This document shows positions 1-5,189 of a DNA stretch of 5,189 nt, one piece after another (positions within the stretch are counted from its first letter, which is position 1; each line of letters starts with the position of its first letter). This stretch comes from Planctomycetales bacterium. Lineage in GTDB: Bacteria; Planctomycetota; Phycisphaerae; SM23-33. The DNA is taken from NCBI GenBank assembly GCA_030631085.1, contig DAOVLV010000173.1, positions 1 through 5,189 of the forward strand, given 5' to 3'. The translations under genes were made by a program, and so were the position numbers. The notes under the pieces were generated by a model. It was not told the DNA's origin. It saw only the letters and a list, made by a program, of their open reading frames with translations, and did not search any database.

Positions 1-522
1 CAGTGAGCCGCATGGGGCGAGTAACATTCGGTTTTCGCGGATTATTCTTTCTGCCGATGCGACCGCACGGGCTGTTACCACGTCGAATTGGCCTTGGTAT
101 TGTTCGTCGCGGGCGATTTCCCGGCTCCGGCGGGCGACAACCTCGACCCGATTTTTCAGACCTAGTTCCGAGGCTGACAGTTTCACGAAATCGGCCTTTT
201 TGTGATTGGATTCGATAGCAGTCAGTTGCAGTTCCGGAAGGGCGATAGCAAGGACGATTCCCGGAAGCCCGGCTCCGCAGCCAACGTCGGCAAGACGCAC
301 CGGACCGGCGAATAATTCAGGATATACAAGCAACACAGCCAGGGAATCGGCGATGTGCTTGAGGTAGAAATCCTCGCGAGTAATTTGCCCCATCAGTCCG
401 TCGGCCTGGTTGTGTGCGAGGATCAGGCGGTAATACTGTTCGTAACGTTGAAACGCCCCCGCCCAGGCGTCAGCCGACAACCCGCAGGAAATCCAGAATC
501 TGTAAAGGACCGGATCGGGCAT
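1..522 (-). CDS. rsmG: 16S rRNA (guanine(527)-N7)-methyltransferase RsmG, 3' end missing
   Basis: RsmG (GidB) uses S-adenosylmethionine to methylate N7 of G527 in 16S rRNA on the small ribosomal subunit. The frame read leftwards from 522 gives 174 residues without a stop and leaves the window, so roughly the last 30-40 residues of a usual ~210 are missing. Visible family marks, counted from the ATG at 522, are HIADSL (56-61), the SAM-binding glycine loop DVGCGAGLPG (79-88), an acidic residue after the next strand (E104 in AIESNHKKADF), and FDVVTARAVA (146-155). The usual N-terminal W-N...NLT element is not recognisable; the equivalent stretch reads LILAHNQADGLMGQI. Start choice is uncertain. 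ATG 522 and ATG 543 are both in frame, separated by exactly three heptamer repeats, and neither has a clear Shine-Dalgarno. I prefer 522 because it already leaves a slightly longer N-terminus than E. coli RsmG. It lies downstream of, and may be co-transcribed with, the 104-residue gene. Confidence 0.93.
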   Translation of the reverse strand, partial: MPDPVLYRFWISCGLSADAWAGAFQRYEQYYRLILAHNQADGLMGQITREDFYLKHIADSLAVLLVYPELFAGPVRLADVGCGAGLPGIVLAIALPELQLTAIESNHKKADFVKLSASELGLKNRVEVVARRSREIARDEQYQGQFDVVTARAVASAERIIRENRMLLAPCGSL

Positions 523-545
523 TTGGCATTCGGCATTCGGCATTT
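518..545. repeat. Heptamer tandem repeat, four GGCATTN units
   Basis: Four head-to-tail 7-base units read on the plus strand as GGCATTT, GGCATTC, GGCATTC, GGCATTT. On the minus strand each unit contains an ATG (at 543, 536, 529 and 522), so the array forms the translation start region of rsmG. Because 7 is not a multiple of 3, only the first and last ATG share the rsmG frame. The unit count is exact; any function is inference. Confidence 0.9.
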
Positions 546-663
546 GTGGCACTGAGTTTATGAAAGTTGTTTCTGTTTAATTCCACGATTCGATGAAATA
601 TCTGAATTTAAAGAGCCAAGACGCACAACAACCCTCGGCCGCCAATGCCCAATGCCAAATGCC
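518..663. repeat. Inverted repeat pair (arms 518-537 and 644-663) bracketing the gap before rsmG
   Basis: The arm at 518-537 is the reverse complement of 644-663 at 19 of 20 positions; the only mismatch pairs 531 with 650. The outer 13 bases are identical. The arms are separated by 106 bases. In a minus-strand transcript they could form a long stem that holds the rsmG ATG at 522. Alternatively the 146-base unit resembles a miniature inverted-repeat element, although I see no target-site duplication at its edges. Between the arms (538-643) I find no gene and no convincing promoter. The gap between the stop at 670 and the rsmG start has only this feature. Confidence 0.7.
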
Positions 664-664
664 G
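644..664. repeat. Heptamer tandem repeat, three AATGCCN units
   Basis: Three 7-base units read on the plus strand as AATGCCC, AATGCCA, AATGCCG. This is the same heptamer as at 518-545 but in the opposite orientation. It begins 5 bases beyond the stop codon of the 104-residue minus-strand gene, in the gap before rsmG. Confidence 0.85.
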
Positions 665-669
665 CCGCA

Positions 670-984
670 CTACCATTGTGGCGTATCTTCGGCTTCCTCG
701 TTCTTGTCCTCTTCTTCTTCGTCTTCTTCGTATTTCCACTTGTCCGATTCGCTCATGTCGTCCAGTTCGCGTTCCATTGCCTTGAAGAGTTTATCCTGCA
801 TGGGCGCGAGTTTCTGGTAGTAGCCGAGCGTGGCCTGGTAGGCATCGACCATCTGGTTAATCTTGATGAGTTGCCACTTGAGCAGGCATTGCGGTTCTTT
901 GATGTTGCCGAACGGGTCGCAGGTGAAACTGATTCGGCCTTGGTCGTCGCGGTTAAAATGTTCACAGTCCTGGCATTGGATCAT
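670..984 (-). CDS. Uncharacterised 104-residue protein with four-cysteine N-terminus and acidic tail
   Basis: I do not recognise a named family. The protein has three parts. Residues 1-33 hold four cysteines, C4, C7, C22 and C33 (MIQCQDCEHF..., spacing CxxC-14-C-10-C), suggesting a small zinc-binding or similar metal-binding fold. Residues about 34-77 look like one or two amphipathic helices rich in K, Q, L and E (LLKWQLIKINQMVDAYQATL and on). Residues 86-100 are almost all Glu and Asp, followed by a TPQW end. There is no signal peptide or membrane segment, so it is probably cytoplasmic. The start at 984 is well supported by a CAGGGAG ribosome binding site nine bases upstream and by a plausible promoter. 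It is the first gene of a possible two-gene leftward unit with rsmG. The good ribosome binding site and coherent domain pattern argue that this strand, not the overlapping plus-strand frame at 652-1053, is the coding one. Confidence 0.78.
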   Translation of the reverse strand: MIQCQDCEHFNRDDQGRISFTCDPFGNIKEPQCLLKWQLIKINQMVDAYQATLGYYQKLAPMQDKLFKAMERELDDMSESDKWKYEEDEEEEDKNEEAEDTPQW

Positions 985-993
985 AGCGTCATA

Positions 994-1000
994 CTCCCTG
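994..1000 (-). promoter_or_regulatory. Ribosome binding site of the 104-residue gene
   Basis: On the minus strand CAGGGAG lies nine bases before the ATG at 984. Another ATG at 992 follows it by one base but opens only a three-codon frame (ATG ACG CTA TGA), too close to the site to be used, so this element fixes the start at 984. Confidence 0.75.
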
Positions 1001-1015
1001 TATTCTTATTATTGA

Positions 1016-1045
1016 ATGATACCTTCCTCGGTCTTCCATTGCCAG
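1016..1045 (-). promoter_or_regulatory. Candidate sigma70-type promoter for the leftward genes
   Basis: Read on the minus strand, CTGGCA (1045-1040, four of six to TTGACA) is followed after 18 bases by TATCAT (1021-1016, five of six to TATAAT). This would start transcription near 1009 and give a leader of about 25 bases to the ATG at 984. It is a consensus match by eye only. Confidence 0.4.
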
Positions 1046-1078
1046 TTTATTGAATCGGTTACTGGCGTAAATCTGTAT

Positions 1079-1108
1079 TTGCCTTAACGGGTGGGACGCG
1101 GTTATAAT
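1079..1108 (+). promoter_or_regulatory. Candidate sigma70-type promoter for the S41 protease gene
   Basis: TTGCCT (1079-1084, four of six to TTGACA) and a perfect TATAAT (1103-1108) are separated by 18 bases. Transcription would begin near 1115, leaving a leader of about 60 bases before the GTG at 1175. Its position inside the longest possible reading frame is one reason to reject a protein start at 1091. Confidence 0.55.
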
Positions 1109-1157
1109 AGCCTGATTCGTCTTGAGTGGTGCGTTATGAATCGAGTTTTTAACCTTC

Positions 1158-1166
1158 AGGTGGAGG
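1158..1166 (+). promoter_or_regulatory. Ribosome binding site that sets the S41 protease start at 1175
   Basis: AGGTGGAGG ends eight bases before GTG 1175. Neither of the upstream in-frame starts, GTG 1091 or ATG 1136, has a comparable site. Starting at 1175 also places a basic n-region and hydrophobic stretch right at the N-terminus, as expected for a secreted protein. Confidence 0.8.
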
Positions 1167-1174
1167 TTTCACAA

Positions 1175-3718
1175 GTGAAGTTTAGTCGATATTTTGCGAT
1201 TTTGCTTTCTGCTTTGGTTTTGTGGTCGGCTGTGGATGTTTTCTCCACGGTTCCGGACCCTTCTACTGCTCCGGCTGGTGTTGAGAAGGCAAAGGATTTC
1301 GACCAGGTACGCTCGCAGGCTTTTAAGTCCTTGTTAAGCGGCGATTTCGCCGGTGGTTGTGCTTTGCTGGACTCGGCCGGTGCGCTTTCCGTTGACGATA
1401 CTCTCGTCAAGGCCAAGGCGCTGACGGCGGAATATCTGAAGATTCGCGCCAAGTCCGATACCGAGCGACAGGCGGAACTCTCTGCTGCTGTGGGTCGCGT
1501 CAAACTGGCGAAATTGGCCCGGGAGTATCGCCCCGAACTTCTCAAAGCGAAACTGGACGAGAAACTGTGGGCGCATGTCAGGTCAATCACCGATGCCGTA
1601 ACTTCGGCGGATGAATTCCTGGCGGTCAATTCGACCTCCCAGCCTGCGGATGTCCGCAAGGATGTTTTCAGGCATCTTGACAGCGCCGATAAGGAACTTA
1701 CGTTGGCCTGTGCGCTTGTTACGGGGCGAAAAGGTCCCTGGCCTGAAGCGTTCAGGGCGTCTGCGAAGAACCTGAAGCGTGCGGTGTCTGATTATCGCAA
1801 TGTCTGGCGGAAGGACGATAGCCCCGACAGCAGGAGCGTCCTGAAAAAGGCGTCCGAAGACGTACACGACGCGCTGATAGACATGGGGGTGCTCGTAACC
1901 AAAGAGCCTCTGATGGCGGCGCTGGTCAATGCGAGCGGGGCAATGGAGTTGGCCGACGATTCGGAAGCGTTTCGCCGGCAGGAGTGGGTCGCCGAACTTA
2001 TCCGCGATGCCGACAAACAGGGCAAAAAACTGATAGCGGAAAAGAAGTGGCTCGATGCGCTGATGATTTACGGGCGCGACGGGCTTGAAGGGATCGAGCC
2101 GGACAACGTAACCTTCGATGAAATGCGCAGGAAGGCGAGCAGGCACGTTCGCGTGCAGAGCATTTACGGCCTTGGCGGCGCGTCCACGTCGAAGACGCCG
2201 GAAGCAACTACCGCTCCGGCTGAAGAACCGAAATGGAAAAAGATGATTACGGGTATAGACACCAATATGGTTCGCACCGCAATTGAACGAATAAACGACA
2301 ACTACGTAAAAGAACCGGATTACAGGAAGATGGGTCTGGGCGGGCTTGATGCCGTTCGCGTGCTCGTTACCAGCAGTCGGGCGGCAGAGACGCTTTCGGC
2401 TTTGAAGTACAAACCCGCACGCCTGGCTTTTCTAAAGGGTATCGACCGGCAGATCGAGCGGATGCGTGGTGTGAAGTCCCCGGATTACATCCACGTCAGA
2501 GACGCGCTGAACCATATCCTCGACCTCAATTCCGATACGCTGAACCTGCCCACCGAGGTGGTGAACATGGAATTCGCCGAGGGTATGCTCTCGACGCTGG
2601 ATAAGTTCACCTCGATGATCTGGCCTTACCAGGAAGAGAATTTTCGCAAGCGGACGCTGGGGTCTTTTTGCGGGGTCGGTATCCAGATACGCAAGGACCC
2701 CGGAAGGGCCATTGAGGTCGTTACGCCTCTTGCCGGCGCTCCGGCGTTACAGGCGGGTATTCGAGCGGGGGATTACATCATCCGCGTCAACGGGGTCGAA
2801 ACCAGGATGATGGACCTTGAAGACGTGGTAAAACTGATTACCGGAAAGAAGGGAACCGACGTTACGCTGACGATCCGACGATCGGGCAGAAGCAAGCCGT
2901 TCCCCGTGCCTATCCGACGCGACACGATACGCATCCAGACCATCAAGGGTTGGCGCCGTAAGCCCGACGGGAAATGGGACTTCTTTATCGATCCGGTTGA
3001 GCGGATAGGATACATTCGCCTGACGCAGTTCACGAGCGATACCGCCGATAAACTTCACGGGGTGCTTCTAAACCTTCGCCGGGCCAACCCGCCGGTTCGC
3101 GGCGTCATTGTGGATATGAGGTTTAATCCAGGCGGACTGTTGTCGGCGGCGGAGAATGTCTCCGACGAATTTCTTGTTCGCGGGCTGATTGTGCAAATCA
3201 AAGGTCGTCGTGGTCAATCGCCGCCAAAAAACGCCACTATCTCCGGTGCATATCAGCGGGGCAAGGTCATTGTCCTGGTAAATCAGCAAAGCGCGTCCGC
3301 CTCCGAAATCGTAGCCGGCGCTCTGAAGGACTGGGGACGGGCGACGATTGTCGGGGAGCGAACTTACGGAAAGGGAAGCGTCCAGCGACCCATGCCGCTG
3401 AGGTCCAAACTCGCAAGTCTGAAACTCACCACAGCCTATTATTACCTGCCATCGGGACGGTGTCTGCATCGGGCGAACGGGTCCAAAACGTGGGGCGTCG
3501 ATCCGGATGTGCCGGTCAAGGTTACGATTCGCCAGACGAACCGATGGGTGGAAATCCGCCAGGAAACCGACATCCTCAAGAGCGTCGGCGCTGATCGACT
3601 GGCGGACTTGTTGAAAAAACAACTCAGAGAGGACGTCCAACTCCAGACAGCCCTGCTGCTGATGCGCCTGAAACTACTGGCGGAGACCCAACCAGCCCAA
3701 CCAGCCAAAGCGGCATAG
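1175..3718 (+). CDS. Carboxyl-terminal processing protease, S41 family (CtpA/Prc-like), exported, with PDZ domain
   Basis: This is a serine protease of the C-terminal processing type, which trims or degrades proteins in the cell envelope from their C-termini. Counted from GTG 1175 it has 847 residues. Residues 1-24 are a signal peptide or anchor (KFSRYFAILLSALVLW core). Residues ~25-330 are a helix-rich region I cannot assign, followed by a Thr/Pro/Ala/Glu linker (~335-355). The S41 N-terminal part spans ~365-495 (NDNYVKEPDY near 374; EGMLSTLDKF at 469). The PDZ domain is ~498-578 (AGIRAGDYIIRVNG at 527-540). The protease core is ~605-790, with GYIRLTQF at 612, DMRFNPGG at 647-654, and SASASE at 706-711 containing the catalytic Ser708. 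Lys733 and Gln737 of GKGSVQ complete the Ser-Lys-Gln centre at the Prc spacing of 25 and 4. Usual family members have about 400-550 residues (E. coli Prc about 680), so this one is long. The tail ends in QPAQPAKAA. No processing substrate can be named. Confidence 0.93.
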   Translation: MKFSRYFAILLSALVLWSAVDVFSTVPDPSTAPAGVEKAKDFDQVRSQAFKSLLSGDFAGGCALLDSAGALSVDDTLVKAKALTAEYLKIRAKSDTERQAELSAAVGRVKLAKLAREYRPELLKAKLDEKLWAHVRSITDAVTSADEFLAVNSTSQPADVRKDVFRHLDSADKELTLACALVTGRKGPWPEAFRASAKNLKRAVSDYRNVWRKDDSPDSRSVLKKASEDVHDALIDMGVLVTKEPLMAALVNASGAMELADDSEAFRRQEWVAELIRDADKQGKKLIAEKKWLDALMIYGRDGLEGIEPDNVTFDEMRRKASRHVRVQSIYGLGGASTSKTPEATTAPAEEPKWKKMITGIDTNMVRTAIERINDNYVKEPDYRKMGLGGLDAVRVLVTSSRAAETLSALKYKPARLAFLKGIDRQIERMRGVKSPDYIHVRDALNHILDLNSDTLNLPTEVVNMEFAEGMLSTLDKFTSMIWPYQEENFRKRTLGSFCGVGIQIRKDPGRAIEVVTPLAGAPALQAGIRAGDYIIRVNGVETRMMDLEDVVKLITGKKGTDVTLTIRRSGRSKPFPVPIRRDTIRIQTIKGWRRKPDGKWDFFIDPVERIGYIRLTQFTSDTADKLHGVLLNLRRANPPVRGVIVDMRFNPGGLLSAAENVSDEFLVRGLIVQIKGRRGQSPPKNATISGAYQRGKVIVLVNQQSASASEIVAGALKDWGRATIVGERTYGKGSVQRPMPLRSKLASLKLTTAYYYLPSGRCLHRANGSKTWGVDPDVPVKVTIRQTNRWVEIRQETDILKSVGADRLADLLKKQLREDVQLQTALLLMRLKLLAETQPAQPAKAA
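3689..3706 (+). repeat. Two 9-base tandem copies (CAACCAGCC) at the protease C-terminus
   Basis: CAACCAGCC occurs twice in a row, in frame, encoding QPA-QPA just before the KAA end of the S41 protease. It is a small in-frame duplication in a disordered tail and probably has no separate function. Confidence 0.7.
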
Positions 3719-3791
3719 GGTAAAAAAAACTCCCCGGCGGTCGCGGCTCGGCTGATCGTCGAGCATGGTTACGCACTTCGTAGAGAAACAA
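3719..3791 (+). other. Spacer between the protease gene and uxaE, no convincing terminator or promoter
   Basis: The spacer begins with a run of eight A residues (3722-3729) just after the TAG. The only hairpin I see is a 5-base stem, GCTCG at 3746-3750 with CGAGC at 3760-3764, with no T-run after it, so it does not look like a rho-independent terminator. No good -35/-10 pair is visible. Read-through from the protease gene into uxaE is therefore possible. Confidence 0.4.
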
Positions 3792-5189
3792 ATGATAGAA
3801 GAACTGAAAAAAGAAACAGGATTGGATGTCTATGAAGCCAGTATCGTTGAGGCCGGCGGAGTAACGTACTTCCTTGGTCGGCGGGGGGCGGAGAAATTTG
3901 TCGGATCGCTCGGCGACGGCGGAATTATCGGCGAAAAGGTCGGCGAACTGAACGGCAAGCCGGTTATTGTCGGCCCGACAGACCATGCGAACGCCCTGGT
4001 GATACGAAAGACTCTTCCGTGGACGTCGCCGAGGTGTCTGGGGCTTCTCAAGAGTGTCGGTATGGGCGACAGGTTGGGTCTGGCGACGCCGGGGCATATC
4101 CGCGCCGTCGCCGGCAGCGGATTGGCGGTTTTCCTCGCGCAGCAGTCTATCCGCGAAATGGGCCGCACGAAGCGAAGCCCCGACGACGTGATGGATTCAG
4201 CCACGTGGGGAGTCCTCCAGGAAGGTTTTAAAGACGGCTTCGGGTCCGACGCGGACCATTTGCAAAGTTTCGAGGACATCGACCGGACAGTCAAAGCCGG
4301 TTTTACCATGTTCACAATCGACCCCGGCGCACACGTGGACGATGAGGCCGATACCGCTTCGTCTGACACCCTGGCCGAAAAAGTCGCCGCCATCGACTTC
4401 TCGGAAATGGAGACGGACGCCGCCGACCTGGCCGGCAGATACGTCGGGAAGACATTTGACCTGGGCGATACGAAAATCGCGTTTGACGAGGAAATTCTCC
4501 TCCGCGCCGTCGCCAAGTACGGTAAGGCCGTCGTCCATGTCGCCAAAATGTATCGCCACCTTGCGGACGTTGCGTCCGGCCCGTTCGAAGTCGAGATTTC
4601 CGTCGATGAGACCGAAAGCCCCACATCACCGGCGGAGCATTTTTTCTTCGCGACCGAGTTGACGTGTTTGGGCGTCGAGTGGGTGGCCTTGGCGCCGCGA
4701 TTTATCGGGCGGTTTGAGAAGGGCGTCGATTACATCGGCGACCTCGCCGCTTTCGCCGCTTCCTTTGCCGAGCACGTCGCCGTTATGAAAGCGCTAGGCC
4801 CGTACCGGATTTCCATCCACTCCGGCTCCGACAAGTTCAGCATATACTCAATCGCCGCCGACCTGGCGGGGCAATACGTTCACGTCAAGACGGCCGGGAC
4901 GAGTTACCTCGAAGCCTTGCGTGCAATCGCAGCGATGCAGCCGGGACTGTTCCGCGAGATACTCGACTTCGCACGCGAGCGATACGAGACCGACAAGGCT
5001 ACGTATCACGTATCGGCCGACGTAACGAAAGTCCCGCCCGCCGATACGCTCAAAGACGAGCAATTACCGGGACTTCTGGACGATTTCGACGCCCGCCAGG
5101 TGCTGCATGTTACATTCGGGTCGGTCCTGACAGCCGACGGCGGCGAGCGATTCGGCGCACGAATCCACGCCGCACTGAAAGCAGACGAA
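3792..5189 (+). CDS. uxaE: Tagaturonate epimerase UxaE, 3' end missing
   Basis: UxaE interconverts D-tagaturonate and D-fructuronate, joining the galacturonate branch of uronate catabolism to the glucuronate branch in the cytoplasm. It was characterised in Thermotoga maritima. From ATG 3792 the frame stays open for 466 residues to the window edge; the family is usually a little under 500, so only a short C-terminal piece is missing. Family-typical blocks are GMGDRLGLATPGH (90-102), FLAQQSIREMGRT (114-126), ATWGVLQEG (137-145), SDADH (152-156), GFTMFTIDPGAHVDD (170-184), VDETESPTSPAEH (271-283), APRFIGRFEKGVDYIGD (301-317), HSGSDKFS (343-350), HVKTAGTSYLEALR (364-377), YHVSAD (405-410) and RQVLHVTFGS (435-444). 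The conserved His, Asp and Glu in several of these blocks are candidate metal ligands, by inference. An in-frame ATG at 3765 would add nine residues. I prefer 3792 because a weak AGAG lies six bases before it and 3765 has none. Codons end in C or G more often than in the protease gene's 5' part. Confidence 0.9.
   Translation, partial: MIEELKKETGLDVYEASIVEAGGVTYFLGRRGAEKFVGSLGDGGIIGEKVGELNGKPVIVGPTDHANALVIRKTLPWTSPRCLGLLKSVGMGDRLGLATPGHIRAVAGSGLAVFLAQQSIREMGRTKRSPDDVMDSATWGVLQEGFKDGFGSDADHLQSFEDIDRTVKAGFTMFTIDPGAHVDDEADTASSDTLAEKVAAIDFSEMETDAADLAGRYVGKTFDLGDTKIAFDEEILLRAVAKYGKAVVHVAKMYRHLADVASGPFEVEISVDETESPTSPAEHFFFATELTCLGVEWVALAPRFIGRFEKGVDYIGDLAAFAASFAEHVAVMKALGPYRISIHSGSDKFSIYSIAADLAGQYVHVKTAGTSYLEALRAIAAMQPGLFREILDFARERYETDKATYHVSADVTKVPPADTLKDEQLPGLLDDFDARQVLHVTFGSVLTADGGERFGARIHAALKADE

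Noticed and set aside
3..218. Plus-strand frame of 71 codons at the left edge
   Set aside because: It is antisense to the RsmG methyltransferase region and its Arg/Pro/Gly-rich product has no recognisable features.
699..735. TCTTCTTCGTC-type run resembling a trinucleotide repeat or pyrimidine tract
   Set aside because: It is the complement of GAA/GAG/GAC codons for the acidic tail of the 104-residue protein, so coding content explains it.
652..1053. Plus-strand frame of 133 codons that looks like a hydrophobic, membrane-like protein
   Set aside because: It is antisense to the 104-residue gene. Its Leu/Phe-rich segment is simply the complement of the Glu/Asp-rich tail (GAA/GAG read as TTC/CTC), and it lacks a ribosome binding site.
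1583..2146. Minus-strand frame of 187 codons inside the protease gene
   Set aside because: It is antisense to the continuous S41 reading frame, with no recognisable domain and no ribosome binding site.
3068..3640. Minus-strand frame of 190 codons opposite the protease core
   Set aside because: It overlaps the catalytic Ser-Lys-Gln region of the S41 protein on the other strand and shows no family motifs of its own.
3746..3764. Possible terminator hairpin after the protease gene
   Set aside because: The stem is only five base pairs with a nine-base loop and no T-run follows, so it does not meet the pattern of a rho-independent terminator.
3830..4624. Minus-strand frame of 264 codons opposite uxaE
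   Set aside because: It is the shadow of a GC-rich coding gene on the other strand. The uxaE frame carries many conserved family motifs over the same interval, and the antisense product is low-complexity and Ser/Arg/Pro-rich.

Overview
This looks like a stretch of ordinary bacterial chromosome with four protein genes: two read leftwards, two rightwards, and a shared divergent promoter region between them near 985-1174. The organism is probably a Gram-negative-type bacterium, and a planctomycete of the Phycisphaerae kind is my best guess. That guess rests on three things: an unusually long secreted S41 protease, a short four-cysteine orphan protein, and a tagaturonate epimerase suggesting growth on plant or algal polyuronates. 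It is an inference from gene style, since no taxonomic marker such as an rRNA gene is present.

Left part (1-984, minus strand): a 104-residue protein of unknown function (670-984) has a CxxC-type four-cysteine head and a very acidic tail. It is followed, after a gap of about 150 bases, by rsmG, the 16S rRNA guanine-N7 methyltransferase. The C-terminus of rsmG runs off the left edge. Heptamer repeats (GGCATTN) sit at both ends of the gap in opposite orientation. Together they form a 20-base inverted repeat with one mismatch, and one arm contains the likely rsmG start codon. This is the most unusual feature of the window.

Middle (985-3718): the divergent spacer carries a fair sigma70-type promoter for each direction. 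The rightward gene encodes a large carboxyl-terminal processing protease (S41/CtpA type) of about 847 residues with an intact Ser-Lys-Gln active site, a PDZ domain and a signal peptide. Its true start is most likely a GTG at 1175 behind a strong ribosome binding site, not the upstream in-frame GTG at 1091, which overlaps the promoter.

Right part (3719-5189): after 73 bases comes uxaE, the tagaturonate epimerase that converts D-tagaturonate to D-fructuronate in galacturonate catabolism. It is open at the right edge, with 466 residues visible. It has no clear promoter of its own and no convincing terminator separates it from the protease, so read-through is possible. I see no shared pathway linking protease and epimerase.

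I found no RNA genes, CRISPR arrays, insertion sequences, phage genes or defence genes. No new multi-gene system is evident.
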